Shown: positions 43,480 through 55,939, numbered from the stretch's first letter. The stretch: DNA of 64,000 nt from Arion vulgaris (GCA_020796225.1 CM036755.1:85445803-85509802), one strand, 5' to 3'. Notes: a model not told the origin generated them from the letters alone. A program made the numbers and translations.

Positions 43480-43768
43480 TAAAAAGTTGTCACTAGTGGT
43501 TGACAAGAGACATATCTCTCATTTCATCACTTTTTTTAAATTCCATTTTATATTCATTTTTTTCCAAAACATCTATTTTCAAATGCATTCAACTTGCTTC
43601 TATATCTTTGTCATTTAACCCCTTTCATATGTTGGGATTGATACAACATTTGAATTAAAAATTTAAATTTTTTAGTTTTAATACTTTTAAATTTGGTTCC
43701 ATATTTTATTTAAAATTTTTAAAAGCTGATGTTGTTTTTCCAATTTGTATCATAATTTCTTTTTTTTA
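43480..43768 (-). mobile_element. LINE C copy 2 (damaged)
   Basis: Collinear with 17150-17450: GTTGTCACTAGTGGTTGAC, TTCAAATGCATTCAACTTGC and TTGGGATTGATACAACATTT are shared. Ends at the same side as copy 1, then enters unassigned sequence. Confidence 0.85.
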
Positions 43769-44685
43769 ACATTTCCTGAATAAAATTCACCAAATAGGTG
43801 AACTGCTCTGTTATTTTATCCTTTTAGATTCCAGTGTATTCTAAATTACTTGCAAATTGTCTTCATATTTTTTTTTAAAAAGCTTATCTGCAGCCCAAAA
43901 AATGTTGATGCTATAGATGAAAAGGGTTGTCTGTTTTTCTTTGCATATCTTGGTTATTTCTACTTAAAAAGGCAATATCATCTAAAAAGGGCCACTTTTT
44001 CCCTGTTGACTTTTTCTACCCAATCGAGGGTTTTGCCCCTGAAACTTCTTTTTTTTTTAGTCTATATTCCTTTTTGGTTTGTTTTCATCTGTTGAACCTT
44101 AGTATTAAATATCCTAGTTTCCTCATCTTTCTTGAATACTTTTCCCAGGTGTCATAAACACCCAAGGTTTTCTTTTTTTCGTTTTTTAATCCTCCCTTTC
44201 TATTTGCTCCCCCAATAGTTTTCCTTTATCTTAATCCATTTGTCTTCATTTTTCTGTTCTTTTTAATTGGGTAACTCAACCCCCTTTTTATGTTCGAGCT
44301 GATATTCCTCGTTTGCGTGCGTGACCGGTGTTGAAAAAGGGGTGCGAAAATTAAGAGGCTGATAGCGCCCGATGAAATAATCCCCAGATTATTTGTGCGT
44401 GGCCCGAATCCGGTTTTCCCCGGGACCAGGGAAAATGCATAGAAACCCCAATTTTCCAAAGTGCCGACACGGGGCCACAAAAAGGCCGAATTTTCCCTTT
44501 TACTCAAAGGGGTTTAATCACTTCCCCTAATTCGTCCCAGTTTTGTTTATTAGAGTTCCCCCCATGGGGCCAATTTTGTAGTGGTGGGGAGGCTTGGGGA
44601 ATTGATACAGTGGTTATGACGGGGGGAATTTATTTTCCCCGGAAAGGGGTTCCCAACCCGGAAAAGGTCACTGAGGGGGGACGGG
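43769..44685. other. Damaged sequence, nothing assigned
   Basis: Short hydrophobic ORFs follow from T-runs. No repeat partner was found elsewhere in the window. Confidence 0.4.
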
Positions 44686-45440
44686 CAAAACATGGTCTCC
44701 CTGGTCCTCCAGGTTGGGGGTTGGGCTTGGGACTAACGATCCCACCCTTTTAAAAAAAAATTAAAATTTAAAGGCAACAACAAACATACAACCTTCTACG
44801 GGCATAAAGGGCTACCAGGTCTTTGGGCTTAAACCCTAGCAACCCCAGCACCAGTCAAACTAGAAGGAAAACCCCGAGTTTAAAAACCGTTTTTACATAC
44901 CTTGGAAGTGTTATTAGCAATAAAGGGGGCCTGGATCTAAATTTAAAACAGAAAAAATTAAAGAATTGGTGATTCATGACCCTTTAGACTGCCTAAAATT
45001 TCCCCCAATAAAACATCAGAACCAAGACTGGATCTATAACGTGTGTGCTGTAAACTTTCCCGGCCGGAATGCTGGAAAATGACAGAACAGGATTTTCCCC
45101 CCCGCCTTTCATACAACTTGTCTGCAAAAAACCACGCGTCTGGCCGACTACTATCTCAATAAGAATTGCTTGCCGATGCCAAAAAGAAAAGGGGCCTACC
45201 CAAAGACGACGCTGGAGATGGTTTGGGACATGTGATGCGCATGGAGACGGGCCCTCAAAAACGCACTGAGATGGACCCCCGGGGGAAAAGGCGGGAAAGA
45301 CCCAAGACGCCCAGGAGAACGATGAGCAAGAGCTAAAGGGAAAAAATCATAGCTGGAACACAATACAGAAAGGCCATGAACAGGGAAGAATGGTGTACGT
45401 TTGTTGTTGCCCTAAACCCCAAGGGGGGCGTAACGGGCTA
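44686..45440 (+). mobile_element. LINE J (damaged): leader joined to RT C-terminus
   Basis: GGTCCTCCAGGTTGGGGGTT near 44700 resembles a LINE 5' leader. It is followed within 200 bp by FTYLGSVISNKGG (44895), then RWRWFG with GHVMRMETGP-like sequence and KNHSWNTIQKGHEQGRMVYV. This is an RTE-like C-terminus, so an internal deletion is likely. Confidence 0.7.
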
Positions 45441-46391
45441 AAAAAGAAAATTAGTATGTTATATTTTAAAGTTAAATTGTTTCCCCCGTTGGCCCAGCGT
45501 GTTCGAGGGGTTAAACCCAGGGTGCCCACCCTTCTGTGTGTGCGGGTTTCCCAATTCCGGGGGATGGAAAAAAAACCCAGTTCCCCTATTTACTTTTCGT
45601 GGCACTGAACCAAAGGGGTTTACGAGTTCATGAGCCGAAGATTAAAAAGCTCAAGCCCGGATGGGAAAAAAAAGTTAAATTGACATCAATACTGGTGTTA
45701 TACCCCCCAAGCCTTTTTTTATTTCAAATCAAATATGGAAATTTCGGTTAAAAATGTCTTCATAGGATAAAAAAGGAAAAATTTAAAGTCAATAACTTTT
45801 GCAAAGAAAAAAAGGCTTTTTGGTTTAGACCCAACCCAAATATACGACATAAAGGGAAAAAAGAAAAATTTTAACCCGTTTCCGGAAAGTATGTAAAACT
45901 GCGGGCAGGGGGGGGCTTAACTTTTCCCGAAGGTTGAAAATTTGGATGCGATTGTTTTTACACTAGTAGGGGTTAACGGGTCGAACGTTCTAACCGTACT
46001 TGGCAAAATGTTTATATATCACAATACGAATATCAAAATGGTCGATAAGAACGAAAAAAACAAAAAAACAATAAAAAAAAATATTAAAAAATGGGATTAT
46101 GTTTACCAACTTTTTCGGTTAAGAATTTCAGACGGGTTTTTTTTATCTATGATTTTTGTTTTCCCAATAAAATCAGATATAAAACGAGTCCCGTTTGAGG
46201 ACTAACAGAAAAAGAAAGAAAACACAGTGATTGATAATAAATAAACGTCTACTAAAAAAAACCCGGAAGATGTCAAACTTTTGTTAATCAAAACAGTTAG
46301 CAAATCCATTGAACCATTGCAATTTGTTTTTGCATTTCAAAAAAACAAGTCATAGAATATATATTTCTTTACTGTCATTTTTTTTTTTCAG
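45441..46391. other. Damaged intron sequence
   Basis: Nothing assigned. Leads to the T-tract and acceptor of probable micro-exon 7. Confidence 0.4.
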
Positions 46392-46413
46392 GACAGTTTT
46401 GAAAAAAAAACGG
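46392..46413 (+). CDS. Probable micro-exon 7 (damaged, 22 nt as read)
   Basis: A run of T ends in CAG, then 22 nt, then GTAAGTCC. The segment has an A-homopolymer and lies in the low-quality block, where bases are often overwritten by neighbours. CAGTTTTGAAA sits where the other exons have X-W-L, and the end CGG before GTAAGT resembles the Gly codon. Length is 5 nt short, so the reading frame cannot be trusted. Support is the splice-site pair and the position in the series. Confidence 0.45.
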
Positions 46414-46729
46414 GTAAGTCCTTGCCGTTTTTTAATTTTTGGTTTGTAGCTTTGTAGCACAAGTGGAACACTTGATAAATAACATTCATTTTTGTCTTTT
46501 TTAAGTACACCCCCAAAAATAGCATCATAAAAGCAATATCAACAATATTTGTCCCCAGACTTTTTTTGTGAAACGTTATATGTGACTTTTTCCCAAAAAC
46601 CCCGAATTCCCTTACAGAACATTTGGGTGAACAGTCTTCACAGAAGTTAGCACTGTAAACCGTGTTGATTAATTATGTGATGTTTGATTAATACCACCAA
46701 TATTCTTTTTTAAGATGTGTCTTTTTTCA

Positions 46730-47700
46730 GTGACTAGACACTCACCATTTTTGACCCAGTTCGGGGTCATATTGCGGGGGTTTTAGACACTCAATATACC
46801 GTCCATATGTCTAGTCAACTTACAGGGGTTTTACATACCCAAATTGCCCCCTTCCTTATGTCTAGACAACATCGCAGTTTAGACAAAAAAACCCGTTTTT
46901 TATATCGATTTCTTGCCCAACATCTAGCAGTAGTTAAAAACTCAACATTCTTTACATAAAATGTCTGGTGATATCACTGCAGAGTTACATACTAAAATTT
47001 TTTTCCCATCTGATGTCTGGTCAACATTTTGTAGTGGTTACATACTCAATATTCTTTACATCAAATGTCTTAACATCTTGTAGTGGTTACCCTAATATTC
47101 ACATCAAATGTCTAGTCAACTTTTTTTCCAGTGGTACATACTCAATATTTTTTACATCAAATGTCAAAGTCAACATCTTTCAATGGTTACATACCCCAAT
47201 CTAATATTCTTTACATCAAATGTCTAGCCAACATCTTTCAGTGGTTACATACTAATATTTTTTTTACATCAAATTTTCTAGTAAACCATTTTTAAAGGGT
47301 TACATCTAAACATTCTTTACAAAAATTGTCTGTCCCACCCCTTTTTTCAGGGGTTTTGCATACTCAAATTCTTTTACATTAAATGTCAAATAACATCTTT
47401 AAAAGGGTTTACATACTCAACTTTCTTTACATAAAAATGTCTAGTCAACATCTTTCAGGGGTTTACATACTCAACATTTTTTACATCGTCTTGATTAATT
47501 TAATCGGTTACATACTCAACATTTTTTACATAAAAATTCAATAACATTTTTCAGGGGTTTAAAATACTAAAACATTCTTACATCAAATTTTCAGTCAACA
47601 TCACGCAGCGGTTAAATAATAAACTTTTTAAATCTGATGTCTAGTCGATATCACGCAGAGTTACATATCACCCATTTTTTACTAAATGTCTAAAATAACA
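46730..47700. repeat. About 48-bp minisatellite, about 18 copies (damaged)
   Basis: Recurrent ATGTCTAGTCAACATCTTTC then AGTGGTTACATACTCAA and TTCTTTACATCAA. Unit edges are blurred by errors. Confidence 0.85.
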
Positions 47701-48084
47701 TGGGAAAGGGGTTTTAACCCCCCATATTTTTGCCAGCTGGACAGTTCATCTTCGCAGAAGTTACCCCCTTGCCATTTTTCTAAAGATATTCACACGATCA
47801 TTTTGCAGCTGGACCTCTAAACAATTACCCCGCAGATGTGAAATTGTTCTTCCACGTTTGGAAGATTACTTATTTTAGATGTTCCAAACATCGTGCAGCA
47901 GTTAAAACCCCTAACACTGCAAGCGCTCATCCATACAGATTTTGACATCTTTTTATTTGTGAATGGCCCAAATTTTTATTACTCAAAAGGTTGCATCCTT
48001 AAGTCCATTTCCCCAAATCATTAATTTTGGGGGAAGTTTCCCCCTTATGTTTTAAAAGATCATTTTTTCTTCTTTTTTTTTGGG

Positions 48085-48395
48085 AAACTTTATATCGACC
48101 ACTTGTTCCACTTTTTTGTTATTTGTATGTTTTAAACCCCTTTTTTTGTTATTTGTATTTTTTTCCACTTTTGTTTTTTGTATGGGGAACCATGGTTTTA
48201 TTTGTATGTGTTAACCACTTTTGTTTTTTGTATGTTTTAAACTTCCGTTGTTATTTGTATTTTAACCACTTTTTTGTTATTTGTATGTGTTAACCACTCT
48301 TTGTTATTTGCATGTTTAACCACTTTTTATTTTTTTAATGTTTTAAACCCACTCTTTTTATTTGCATGTTTAAACCCAAATTTTGTTATTTATAT
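48085..48395. repeat. About 30-bp tandem (damaged)
   Basis: TTTTGTTATTTGTATGTGTT then AACCAC, about 10 units. Confidence 0.85.
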
Positions 48396-48529
48396 GTGAT
48401 CAAAAACAAAAAAGAATTTGCCTTGCGCCTTTAATGCACCGACAAGAATGCCAGAACATCCGATTTTTTAAGTTTTTTATGAATAGGTATTATTTTGGCC
48501 CTTTTTCCAGTTGTCTCTTGACATGTAGT

Positions 48530-49625
48530 GTGTGGGTTTGGGGGGGGGTTTTAGGTGGCGGGTGGGGTTTTAGTGAAAGGTGTGAAGAGGTGAGGTGGTT
48601 TGGTGAGGGGAGTTGAGTGGGGGTTGTGGTGAGGTTGAATTGAGGTTGTGGGGGTCGTAGTGAAAGGTTAGTGTAGGTCTGGTTTTATTCTTTTTCCGGG
48701 CCCGCCAGCCCCCCTTTTACGAGTGTAGTTGGGTCTAGTGGTTGTGGTGTAGGTTGTAGTGTAGGTTGTAGTGTGGGTTGTATGTAGGTTGTAGTGTGGT
48801 TGTAGTGGGGTTTGTGTGTAGGCTGAGTGTGGTTTTTAGTGTGGGTTGTGGTGGCTGTATTGTAGGTTGTGGTGTAGGTTGGGGTGTAGGCTGTAGTGTA
48901 GGTTGTAGTGTGGGCTGTAGTGTAGGTTGTAGTGTAGGTTGAAGTGGTTTTAGTGTAGGCTGAGTGTGGGTTGTGTGTGGGGCTGTGGTGGGGGTTGTAG
49001 TGTGGTTGTAGTGTAGGCTGTGTGTAGGTTTTTGTGGGGAAGGTAGGCTGTAGGGGGGGGGTTGTAGTGTAGGTTGTACTGTGGGTCGTACGGGAGGTTG
49101 TAGTGTAGGTTGTAGTGTGGGGCTGTAGTGGGTTTTGTACTGTAGGTTGTGGTGTAAGGCTGAGGGGGGGGTTTTGTATTTAGGTTGTACTGTGGGTTGG
49201 GTGTGGGTTGTAGTGTAGGTCTTTGGGGTTCGGGTGTGGGTTGGGGTTTGGGGTTGTAGTGTAGGCTGTAGTGGGAAGTGTGGTTGTAGGTGGGTTGGGT
49301 GTAGGTTGTATGTGGGTTGTACTGGGGGTCGTACTGTGGGTTTTTAGTGTGGGTTGTGGTGGGTTGAGTGTAGGTTGAGTGTAGGTTGTAGTGTAGGTTG
49401 TGGTGTGGGTTTGTATTTGTAAGGTCCCCCTGAGGTTGTGTAGGGTTGTAGTGTAGGCTGTAGTGTAGGTTGAGTGAAAGGTTGTAGTGGGGTTTGTACT
49501 GTGGGGGTGTACGGGAGGTCTTTACTGTGGGTTGGGGGGGGGGGTTTGTATGTGGGGGTTTGGGGGGGAAATGTGTGGGTTGTGGTGTAGGTTGTAGTGT
49601 AGGTTGTTGGTAGGTCTAGTGTTGC
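48530..49625. repeat. G/T-rich 12-13-bp tandem array
   Basis: Over 1 kb of GTTGTAGTGTAG-type units with strong strand asymmetry (G and T on the plus strand). Variants GGTTGTACTGTGG and GGCTGTAGTG occur. Confidence 0.92.
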
Positions 49626-49669
49626 TTTTTTTTGTTTCCCCTTTTAAAAGGGCCCAAAAAAGAGGGGGA

Positions 49670-52600
49670 AATCTTTTTCTAAACATTGATCCCCAGTTCA
49701 TTGATTTCTTGTCTTGTCCATTTCAAAAAGACTTTCCTAGCTAGTAAACAAAAATAGCAGATTCTTCTTTTTCTTCTTCTTGTGTCGTCACACCGCCCCC
49801 GGGGTTGTTCCCCAGTGTCGTTTTTTCCCTTTTTTTGACTTGCGCTTTTCGGTGGCTTGGGTTGTTTTTTTTGTTTTTCAGGATTTGCTACCCCCACCTA
49901 ACCATTTTTTCCAGGTTTTCCTCTTGCCTTCTTCCCGATGTTCTGTTATGAAGACTACGATACTTTTGGAGTTTGGATGTTTTCCAAAGGGGGCCAAACC
50001 CACTTCATTCTTTTTTTTCTCTATGTAATTAAAAGCAAGGTTCTGTCCCCAACTGTCTTTCTTATGCTGATGTTAGTGACTCTCTCTCTTTTCTTGTGTT
50101 TTTGGGTTTTACTTTTCGCGGAACGACGCACCATTAGTTATTTTTTGTGACTGCACTTTGCTCATTGTCCATGTTATTTGGAACAAAGAGGTATAAAAAC
50201 TGTTGATCATTTGTTTTTAACTACCTGTAAAGTTTTGGGTCCCTTTAAACAATGTGGCTAGTTTTGGTAGGTTCGGTATTTTTTTTTGTCTCAAACCTCT
50301 ATCTCTCTATCCAGTTCCCGTCTTCGGAATATGCTTCCAAAGTATTTGAATTTTTTTCACTTGGTTTATTTTTAATTGACATGGATGTCTAAATTATGTT
50401 TTCTTCCCATATTCATTGTTTCTGTTTTGGTGTTGTTGTTTTTTCATGTCATGTTTTTTAAAATTTTTTGTTCAAAAATTGGGATGTTGAGATCTTGTTC
50501 TTTTTTGATGTATCAGGAAGATCATCTGCAAAAAGTTTCATTATTTCAAAATTTTTCTGAATTGGACTTTTGGAGTTATTTTATCCATATATGCAAAAAA
50601 GGGTCTTAAAAACCGTCCATCGAAAGCGATGATGACAACAATCTCAGACGTGTCTTTGCACCTTCTGGTGGGGCGGAGGTGACTGTAAGCCCAACCCAAA
50701 ACAGAACCCCCGACCACAGGTGGGAAACCCCGGATCAACGTTAGACATGTGGTGTTGTGTTTTTCTGTTTTTTCGCGCTGCTCGTTTTTTTGGAATCAAC
50801 AATACGATGATTTCGTTTATTCCCTTTTGGGGAAAACCCCAAATTTGTCGATCCGGAATTCCCAGCACGTATTGTCTATAGGGAAAGCATTTCGGGAAAA
50901 CCCCTTTTTGAGTGTTTTGGTTTTTTTTTCTGCCCACCAGCAAAAACGTCTCCCCCCTTCCCGCCCCCGCCATACATCAACTGTTTTGGGATGCGTTTAT
51001 CAGACATTCGAGAAACCCCCGGGGAACCCATCTAGTTGGGCCTTCTGCAACAGGGGACCCCGGGATCTTTGCTTTTGGGAGGACTTGTTCTGGAATGTTG
51101 CCTCCCAGTTTTTTTTTAGTATTCTGCGTAGACAGCTTGTGGGGAAAAGGGTTTTAAATTTTTTCTTGCGTGTCTGCTATACACTGTCCATTTTCCGCTT
51201 GCGTCCCAGCAGCGTGGTTAGCACATGGCCGAAACTTTCAGTTTTGTACGGGTTTTTCCCCCTTCCCGTTCCCAAAAGTGACGAAACCCTTTCCCAACGC
51301 AGCACTGGTTTTGGGGGGCCCTTTTTGACCTCAGAATTTGGGTTTTTGGATCGGGATTAGGCGGGAAGATAAGAAAAGTTGCCCGTTGACGGGAGACGCT
51401 GGTGTTTAATGTTGATGACGGGATCGTGATTTTGTTCTCTGGGGCGGGCGGGAAAACATGACCTCTTTTTTTTTGGTGTTAAGGGTTGGGGCCAAACCTA
51501 TACGGCCATTGAGAATTTGTCCATGTAAGCCCATTTCTTCCACAGAGTTTGGCGGGGGACAGTTATAAACCAAACAACAGGTTTAGATAGTTGATTCTTT
51601 TCCCTTGGGGGGAGGTTTTAAAAACCCTTTCCGAAGATTGAATAGGTTACCGTCTGTCCTGTATCTAATCTTTCCCCCATGTTCCCCCTTTCCCCAAAAG
51701 ACACCCGGGAGCATGGCAGCAAACATCATGCTAAGAGGGGTGGGGCCGGTACAAAAGAAAAAAGGGGGTTTGGAGAGCCCCCCTTCGTAAAGAACGTGCC
51801 ATCATGCCCTCGTGAAACTGGGACGATCTTGATAAATTTCCTGGGCATCCACTTTTTTCCATGATTTTTATAGACCCTTCCGGGTTAAATTTTTGAACGC
51901 CTTTGTCAGATCGGAAAAAGACCATAAAAGAGGTTACGGTTCTGCTTTGGCATTTCCCCCTGTAGTTGGGGCGGAAATTTATTTCGCTGTTCACGCCCTG
52001 TCGAAGCCATTTGGGTCTCAGGGGTAAATCCGTTCCAGGTGACCCGGTTAATCGATTGGGAGGACCCCGGCCAGTTTTTTCCCCAGAAAATTGACGGGGG
52101 AAGCCCCCGGGATTATCGCAGGCATGGGGGTTTTCCTTTCCGTTTGACCCGGGACAATGGGTTTTTACCCTTTTAAATTTAAAAGGCAATAAAAAAGGGG
52201 GGGAAAAGGATCCTTTCAACACCTGATGTAATGGAGATCCAGCCGGTCATTCCCTTTGTTCTTACTGTACTCGGGGCTATTTTGTATAATCCCAAAAAAA
52301 TATTACCTAATGTTGCCCCTGGACGCCATATTCGTCAAGGATCTTCCATATTTTGCCCCTTTTGTTTACTCATCAAATGCCTTTTCTTGGTCTATAAAAT
52401 AAGCTGTTTATTTTAATTTAAAAATTCAATTGTTTTTTCCCAAGTTTGGTTTTTAATGTAAATATTGGGCTGTGCATCTTTACCCCCCCAAAAACCCAAA
52501 CGGCTTTGTTTAACTGGGGCTCTAATATTTTGGTTTCGCTCCAATTTTTTTAAAAACTTTTTTCCTTTAAAAACCAAAATAGAATCCCCAATTTCTGTTT

Positions 52601-53130
52601 CACCTTTTTTTGTCCCCCTTTGTTCTTCCATATTGGGATTTTAAATAGCTCGGCTTTTGCCAGTTCTGGCCCTTGCCTCCCAGGCATTTACAAATTCTGG
52701 CCCAGCCATGTTATTGTTTTTTCCTACACCAAGTAACATTTTTTTTTATACCATCTATCCCTCCCTTTTTTTTTGCTTTGTTTTAGTCCAAATTTAACTT
52801 TATTATAAGATGTTTTGTTATTTTCCGTTCTTTTTTGAAATGTTTCCCCTTTGGTTTCGCAGTTTAACATTTCGAAAATTTTTTTTCCCAAACCCCTTTT
52901 TTTAAAATTTTTGGGCTGTTGAAAAAGGGGTTTTCCCCTAGACTTGTTATTTATAATGGTGACGGGATTGAATTGTTCTTCTTTTTAGTTTCCCCAAACC
53001 CTTTTGATCATCTGTAAAATTTTCTTGGTTAGTGCACAGTTCCGCTAAATGTTCTCCAAAATTTTTTAAGGGGTTTTGGTTTTGTTTTGACATTTTTATA
53101 TTCTTTCTTGCTGTTCTGTATTTGGTGTAC
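49670..53130 (-). mobile_element. LINE I (damaged), split by LINE A copy 3
   Basis: Minus strand, 5' to 3': LGFWGGKDAQPNIYIKNQTW (RT), FIDQEKAFDE (catalytic Asp, 52400), GMTGW-like end at 52210; LINE A copy 3 intervenes; then YMDKITPKVQ, KLFADDLPDTS (FADD, about 50530), ETMNMGRKH and KKFKYFGSIF. The C-terminal half resembles the fragment at 1215-2130. The ends at 49670 and 53130 are estimates. Confidence 0.72.
50605..52185 (-). mobile_element. LINE A copy 3 (damaged, 5'-truncated)
   Basis: Collinear with LINE A copies 1 and 2 in reverse: 3' end at 50610 (CCGTCCATCG), zinc-finger tail near 50690, GATGCGTTTATCAGACATTC at 50990, RT palm around 51700-51850, and CGATTAATCGAT-like region at 52050, ending near the position equivalent to 4860. 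Inserted in LINE I in the same orientation. Confidence 0.87.
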
Positions 53131-53169
53131 ATTTCATCTAATTTTTGACTTTGAACATGTAAAATTCAG

Positions 53170-53460
53170 TTTCCCAACCCTTAAAAAAAAATGTCTCAGA
53201 ACAAACAATCTAATATGTTTTCAAACAACTAATATTATATCAAAAAAACCTAAAATGTTTTATCAAACAATCTAATATGTATAAAAAACAATCAATATGT
53301 AAAATAAACAATCAAATTATGTATATCAAACAATCAAAATTGTATATCAAACAACTAATATGTATATAAACAATCTAATATGTTTTCAAACAATCTAATA
53401 TGTATATCAAACAATCTAATATGTATATCAAACAATCTAATATGTATATCAATAAATATA
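53170..53460. repeat. 22-bp tandem, about 12 units (damaged at left)
   Basis: AAACAATCTAATATGTATAT then CA. The last four units are clean. Confidence 0.92.
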
Positions 53461-54524
53461 TTGTCAGCTGTTACTGGAGGATACACAAGGAATACTATAC
53501 AAATTTTTAAGCTAGATAATGAAGTTTCTTTTACGCTTTGTTTTGGTCATTCGCCTCGGTGCTGTGAAAATTTTTGCCCCGTGTTTCTTTCACCAACTTG
53601 TTCTGATGAAAGGGGTCAAATTTAGGATCATCGGGTTTGGGATTCATCTTTGTGTACACCCAGTCTGTTGGCTGAGGGTCTAATCTGGGCCGAGAGATTT
53701 TGTTGATTTTTGTCACCATATTCAGACGTTCTGTTCGTAGAGGTTAGGTGGCCTTACCCTGGTGCCAAGGTTAAGATTCCCCCCGTTTTAACCATCTGTT
53801 ATTTTTCCCAGAACCCTGATCTCAGTGGGTGCGATCGTTCATTGTGATATCAAAGCGGACGATGAAACGTAGGTCACGTGTTTATAAAAGTTTTAAAAGT
53901 AAAAGAACCCTTGACAGTTCAAATGGGGAAAAAGAACAGGCTGGAAATTTGCTGCACGGGCAAATCTCATTAAAAAAAGATATAAAAAAATTCCAAAAAT
54001 AGATTCCCCATCTTTAAATTGCATGGGGAAACCTCCCGTTTCTACGAATTTGTGCACTTCAGCTAGTCTTCGTTTGTAAAGGATCGAACACACATGGTTA
54101 CTCACCGACTTGCAATGATGTTGGCCCTATCAATCCTCAATAAATCAATCAATATTAAAAACAAATAAAACAAAGGAAAAGAAAAGATACATAGGGAAAA
54201 AAGAAAAAAAAATAAAAATACATTTTTAAAATTTAAAAAGGGGAACTTCGGATTAAATATAACAACTATTTATTCTGTATTATTTTTTCTTTTAAAGAAA
54301 TAGTCTTGCAAAGAGGAAAAACCCAAAAATACAATCAGTAATGTTGATGTTCATCAATAAATACATTCATTCAGTGAATAATTCCAACATTATTTTATAT
54401 ATTACAAAAGTATTTATTATAAAAAAGGATGGTCAAAAGAAAAAACTTTTCACCCAAATTTTTAAAATTTTTGTCCTTGTTTTTGTTTTTATCGCATCTT
54501 TTCCATTAAAACCATTGAGGTGCT

Positions 54525-54526
<2 letters not shown>
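53461..54526. other. Damaged sequence, nothing assigned
   Basis: Short ORFs on both strands without motif. A TCAATCCTCAATAAATCAAT stretch at 54129 is simple sequence. Confidence 0.4.

Positions 54527-54566
<40 letters not shown>
54527..54566. repeat. TA microsatellite
   Basis: About 20 TA units. Confidence 0.97.
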
Positions 54567-54567
<1 letters not shown>

Positions 54568-55743
54568 GGCCTTTCTAAGCTCCTCATATATTGATGTGAT
54601 CCACTATATTGTAAAAATTTAAAAACACGTTGCTAATTAATTCATGTAATGTGGATGTTTGAACTAAATTTAAAGTTAAAAAGGAAAGGGAAACAATGTG
54701 TAATGGATAGAATGCGTTGTTAATTTTTTTCGTTTTCTACATGTTGTATGTTGTGCGAGAAGTCAATTTGTATGTTTTTGGAGAAGTCAATTTTGGGGAG
54801 GTTGTGCGAAGGTCAATGTCTTTCCTCTCGTGTATCGTTTGTTTAAAAAAGGGCCTTTTTGGTCAAAACTTGCTGTGTATTGTTCTTGTTTTTTTATTTT
54901 TGAAAACGGTAATTTTTGTTGTTGTTTCCAAAAACACCCCTTACTTTTTAAAAATGGAAAACTTGGGTTTTTATTAAAACAACGGGAAGATAATGAAAGA
55001 GCTGAAAAATCATTCCCCAAATTTCCAGGGAAAAGATATTGATTTTGATGATATTTTCCCACATCTATATAACACACATAAAGATATCCGGAAAAATTTT
55101 GACGTCGTTTTGGGTTAGTACAACCGGGAAAATTTGGGCCAGATAAATGTCCCAGAGGGTTGTACCAGATGATTGTACCCATATTGTACCAGATCATTGT
55201 ACCAGATGATTGTGCTAAAATCAAACAAAAAAACAAAAAGTAATAACTTGAATTTGCCACCCCCCCCAGTCAATTGTTTTGGTTGGTTGATTGATTGATT
55301 GTTTGGGTAATTTGGTTGATTGTTTGATCGTTTAAAAAATATGACCCCATCATTGCATTTTTTGATGCGAAAGATTTTACTCCGATTTTCTTTCACATGA
55401 ATTTTTTAGATCAGTCCCACTAACCCCCTGGGGCTGGGGGCGTCCCCTTTAAATTTTTTCGTAATGAAGGGGTTGTAATCATTTGTGACAGCTTTGATAC
55501 ATTGTTCGGACAGAATTTGCCCATAAAACCCCAAAATTAGGAATTTATTACTATTATTATCAAAGAGGGAAATTGTATAACATAAATATCAAAAAAATAA
55601 AAAGGAAGGCGAAAATTGTAGAACAAATTTTTTTAAAAACAGATCATAAACAAGGAAAGATAAAATTGTTTTGTTTATAACAGTCAGAAAAAAATGGTAT
55701 TTCTATTCAAAACCTTTTAACATTGTATTGTTTTATTTTACAG
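54567..55743. other. Damaged intron sequence before micro-exon 8
   Basis: Includes a short CCAGATGATTGTA tandem at about 55165-55212. No gene recognised. Confidence 0.4.
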
Positions 55744-55769
55744 AATGGTTTCTCTATATCCGGCGGGAA
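55744..55769 (+). CDS. Probable micro-exon 8 (damaged, 26 nt as read)
   Basis: A TTTTATTTTACAG acceptor is followed by 26 nt and a GTAAGTGAC donor. The exon starts AATGGTTT, which includes TGGTT, and ends GGCGGGAA, matching the GGA-A end of micro-exons 3 and 5. One base is missing against 27 nt, so the front and back halves are in different frames. It lies in the low-quality block, so an indel error is the simplest reading. Confidence 0.55.
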
Positions 55770-55939
55770 GTAAGTGACAAAATATATTCAATGATTTTCC
55801 CGTTTTTTATGGAATGAAACTCAGGGGCCCTTTGTGGTTATTTTTTTTGGGGGGGGGTTCCCGGAAAAAATTTCAAAAAAATCGTTTGGGATCTTTACTA
55901 TTATTTGTCTATTCCGTGAAGTTATTACCCTTTCAGAAA

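Larger units (their letters stand above)
2942..55769 (+). other. Micro-exon gene, interior portion (six clean plus two damaged 27-nt exons)
   Basis: Eight short segments share one architecture: a pyrimidine-rich tract ending in AG, about 27 nt of exon, then GTAAGT or GTAAGA. Clean exons are at 2942-2968, 4080-4106, 12220-12246, 16512-16538, 29010-29036 and 31676-31702; damaged ones at 46392-46413 and 55744-55769. Implied introns are 1111, 8113, 4265, 12471, 2639, 14689 and about 9330 nt. Every intron is phase 1, so any exon can be skipped without a frameshift. In the shared frame each clean exon encodes X-W-L-x-x-x-x-(G/A), and the junction codon adds one residue, giving a nonapeptide repeat. 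Leu is encoded by TTA, TTG and CTA, which suggests selection on protein. The other two frames carry stops in several exons. Start, end and signal peptide are outside the window. I do not recognise the protein. The layout resembles schistosome micro-exon genes only by analogy; no homology is claimed. Confidence 0.8.
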
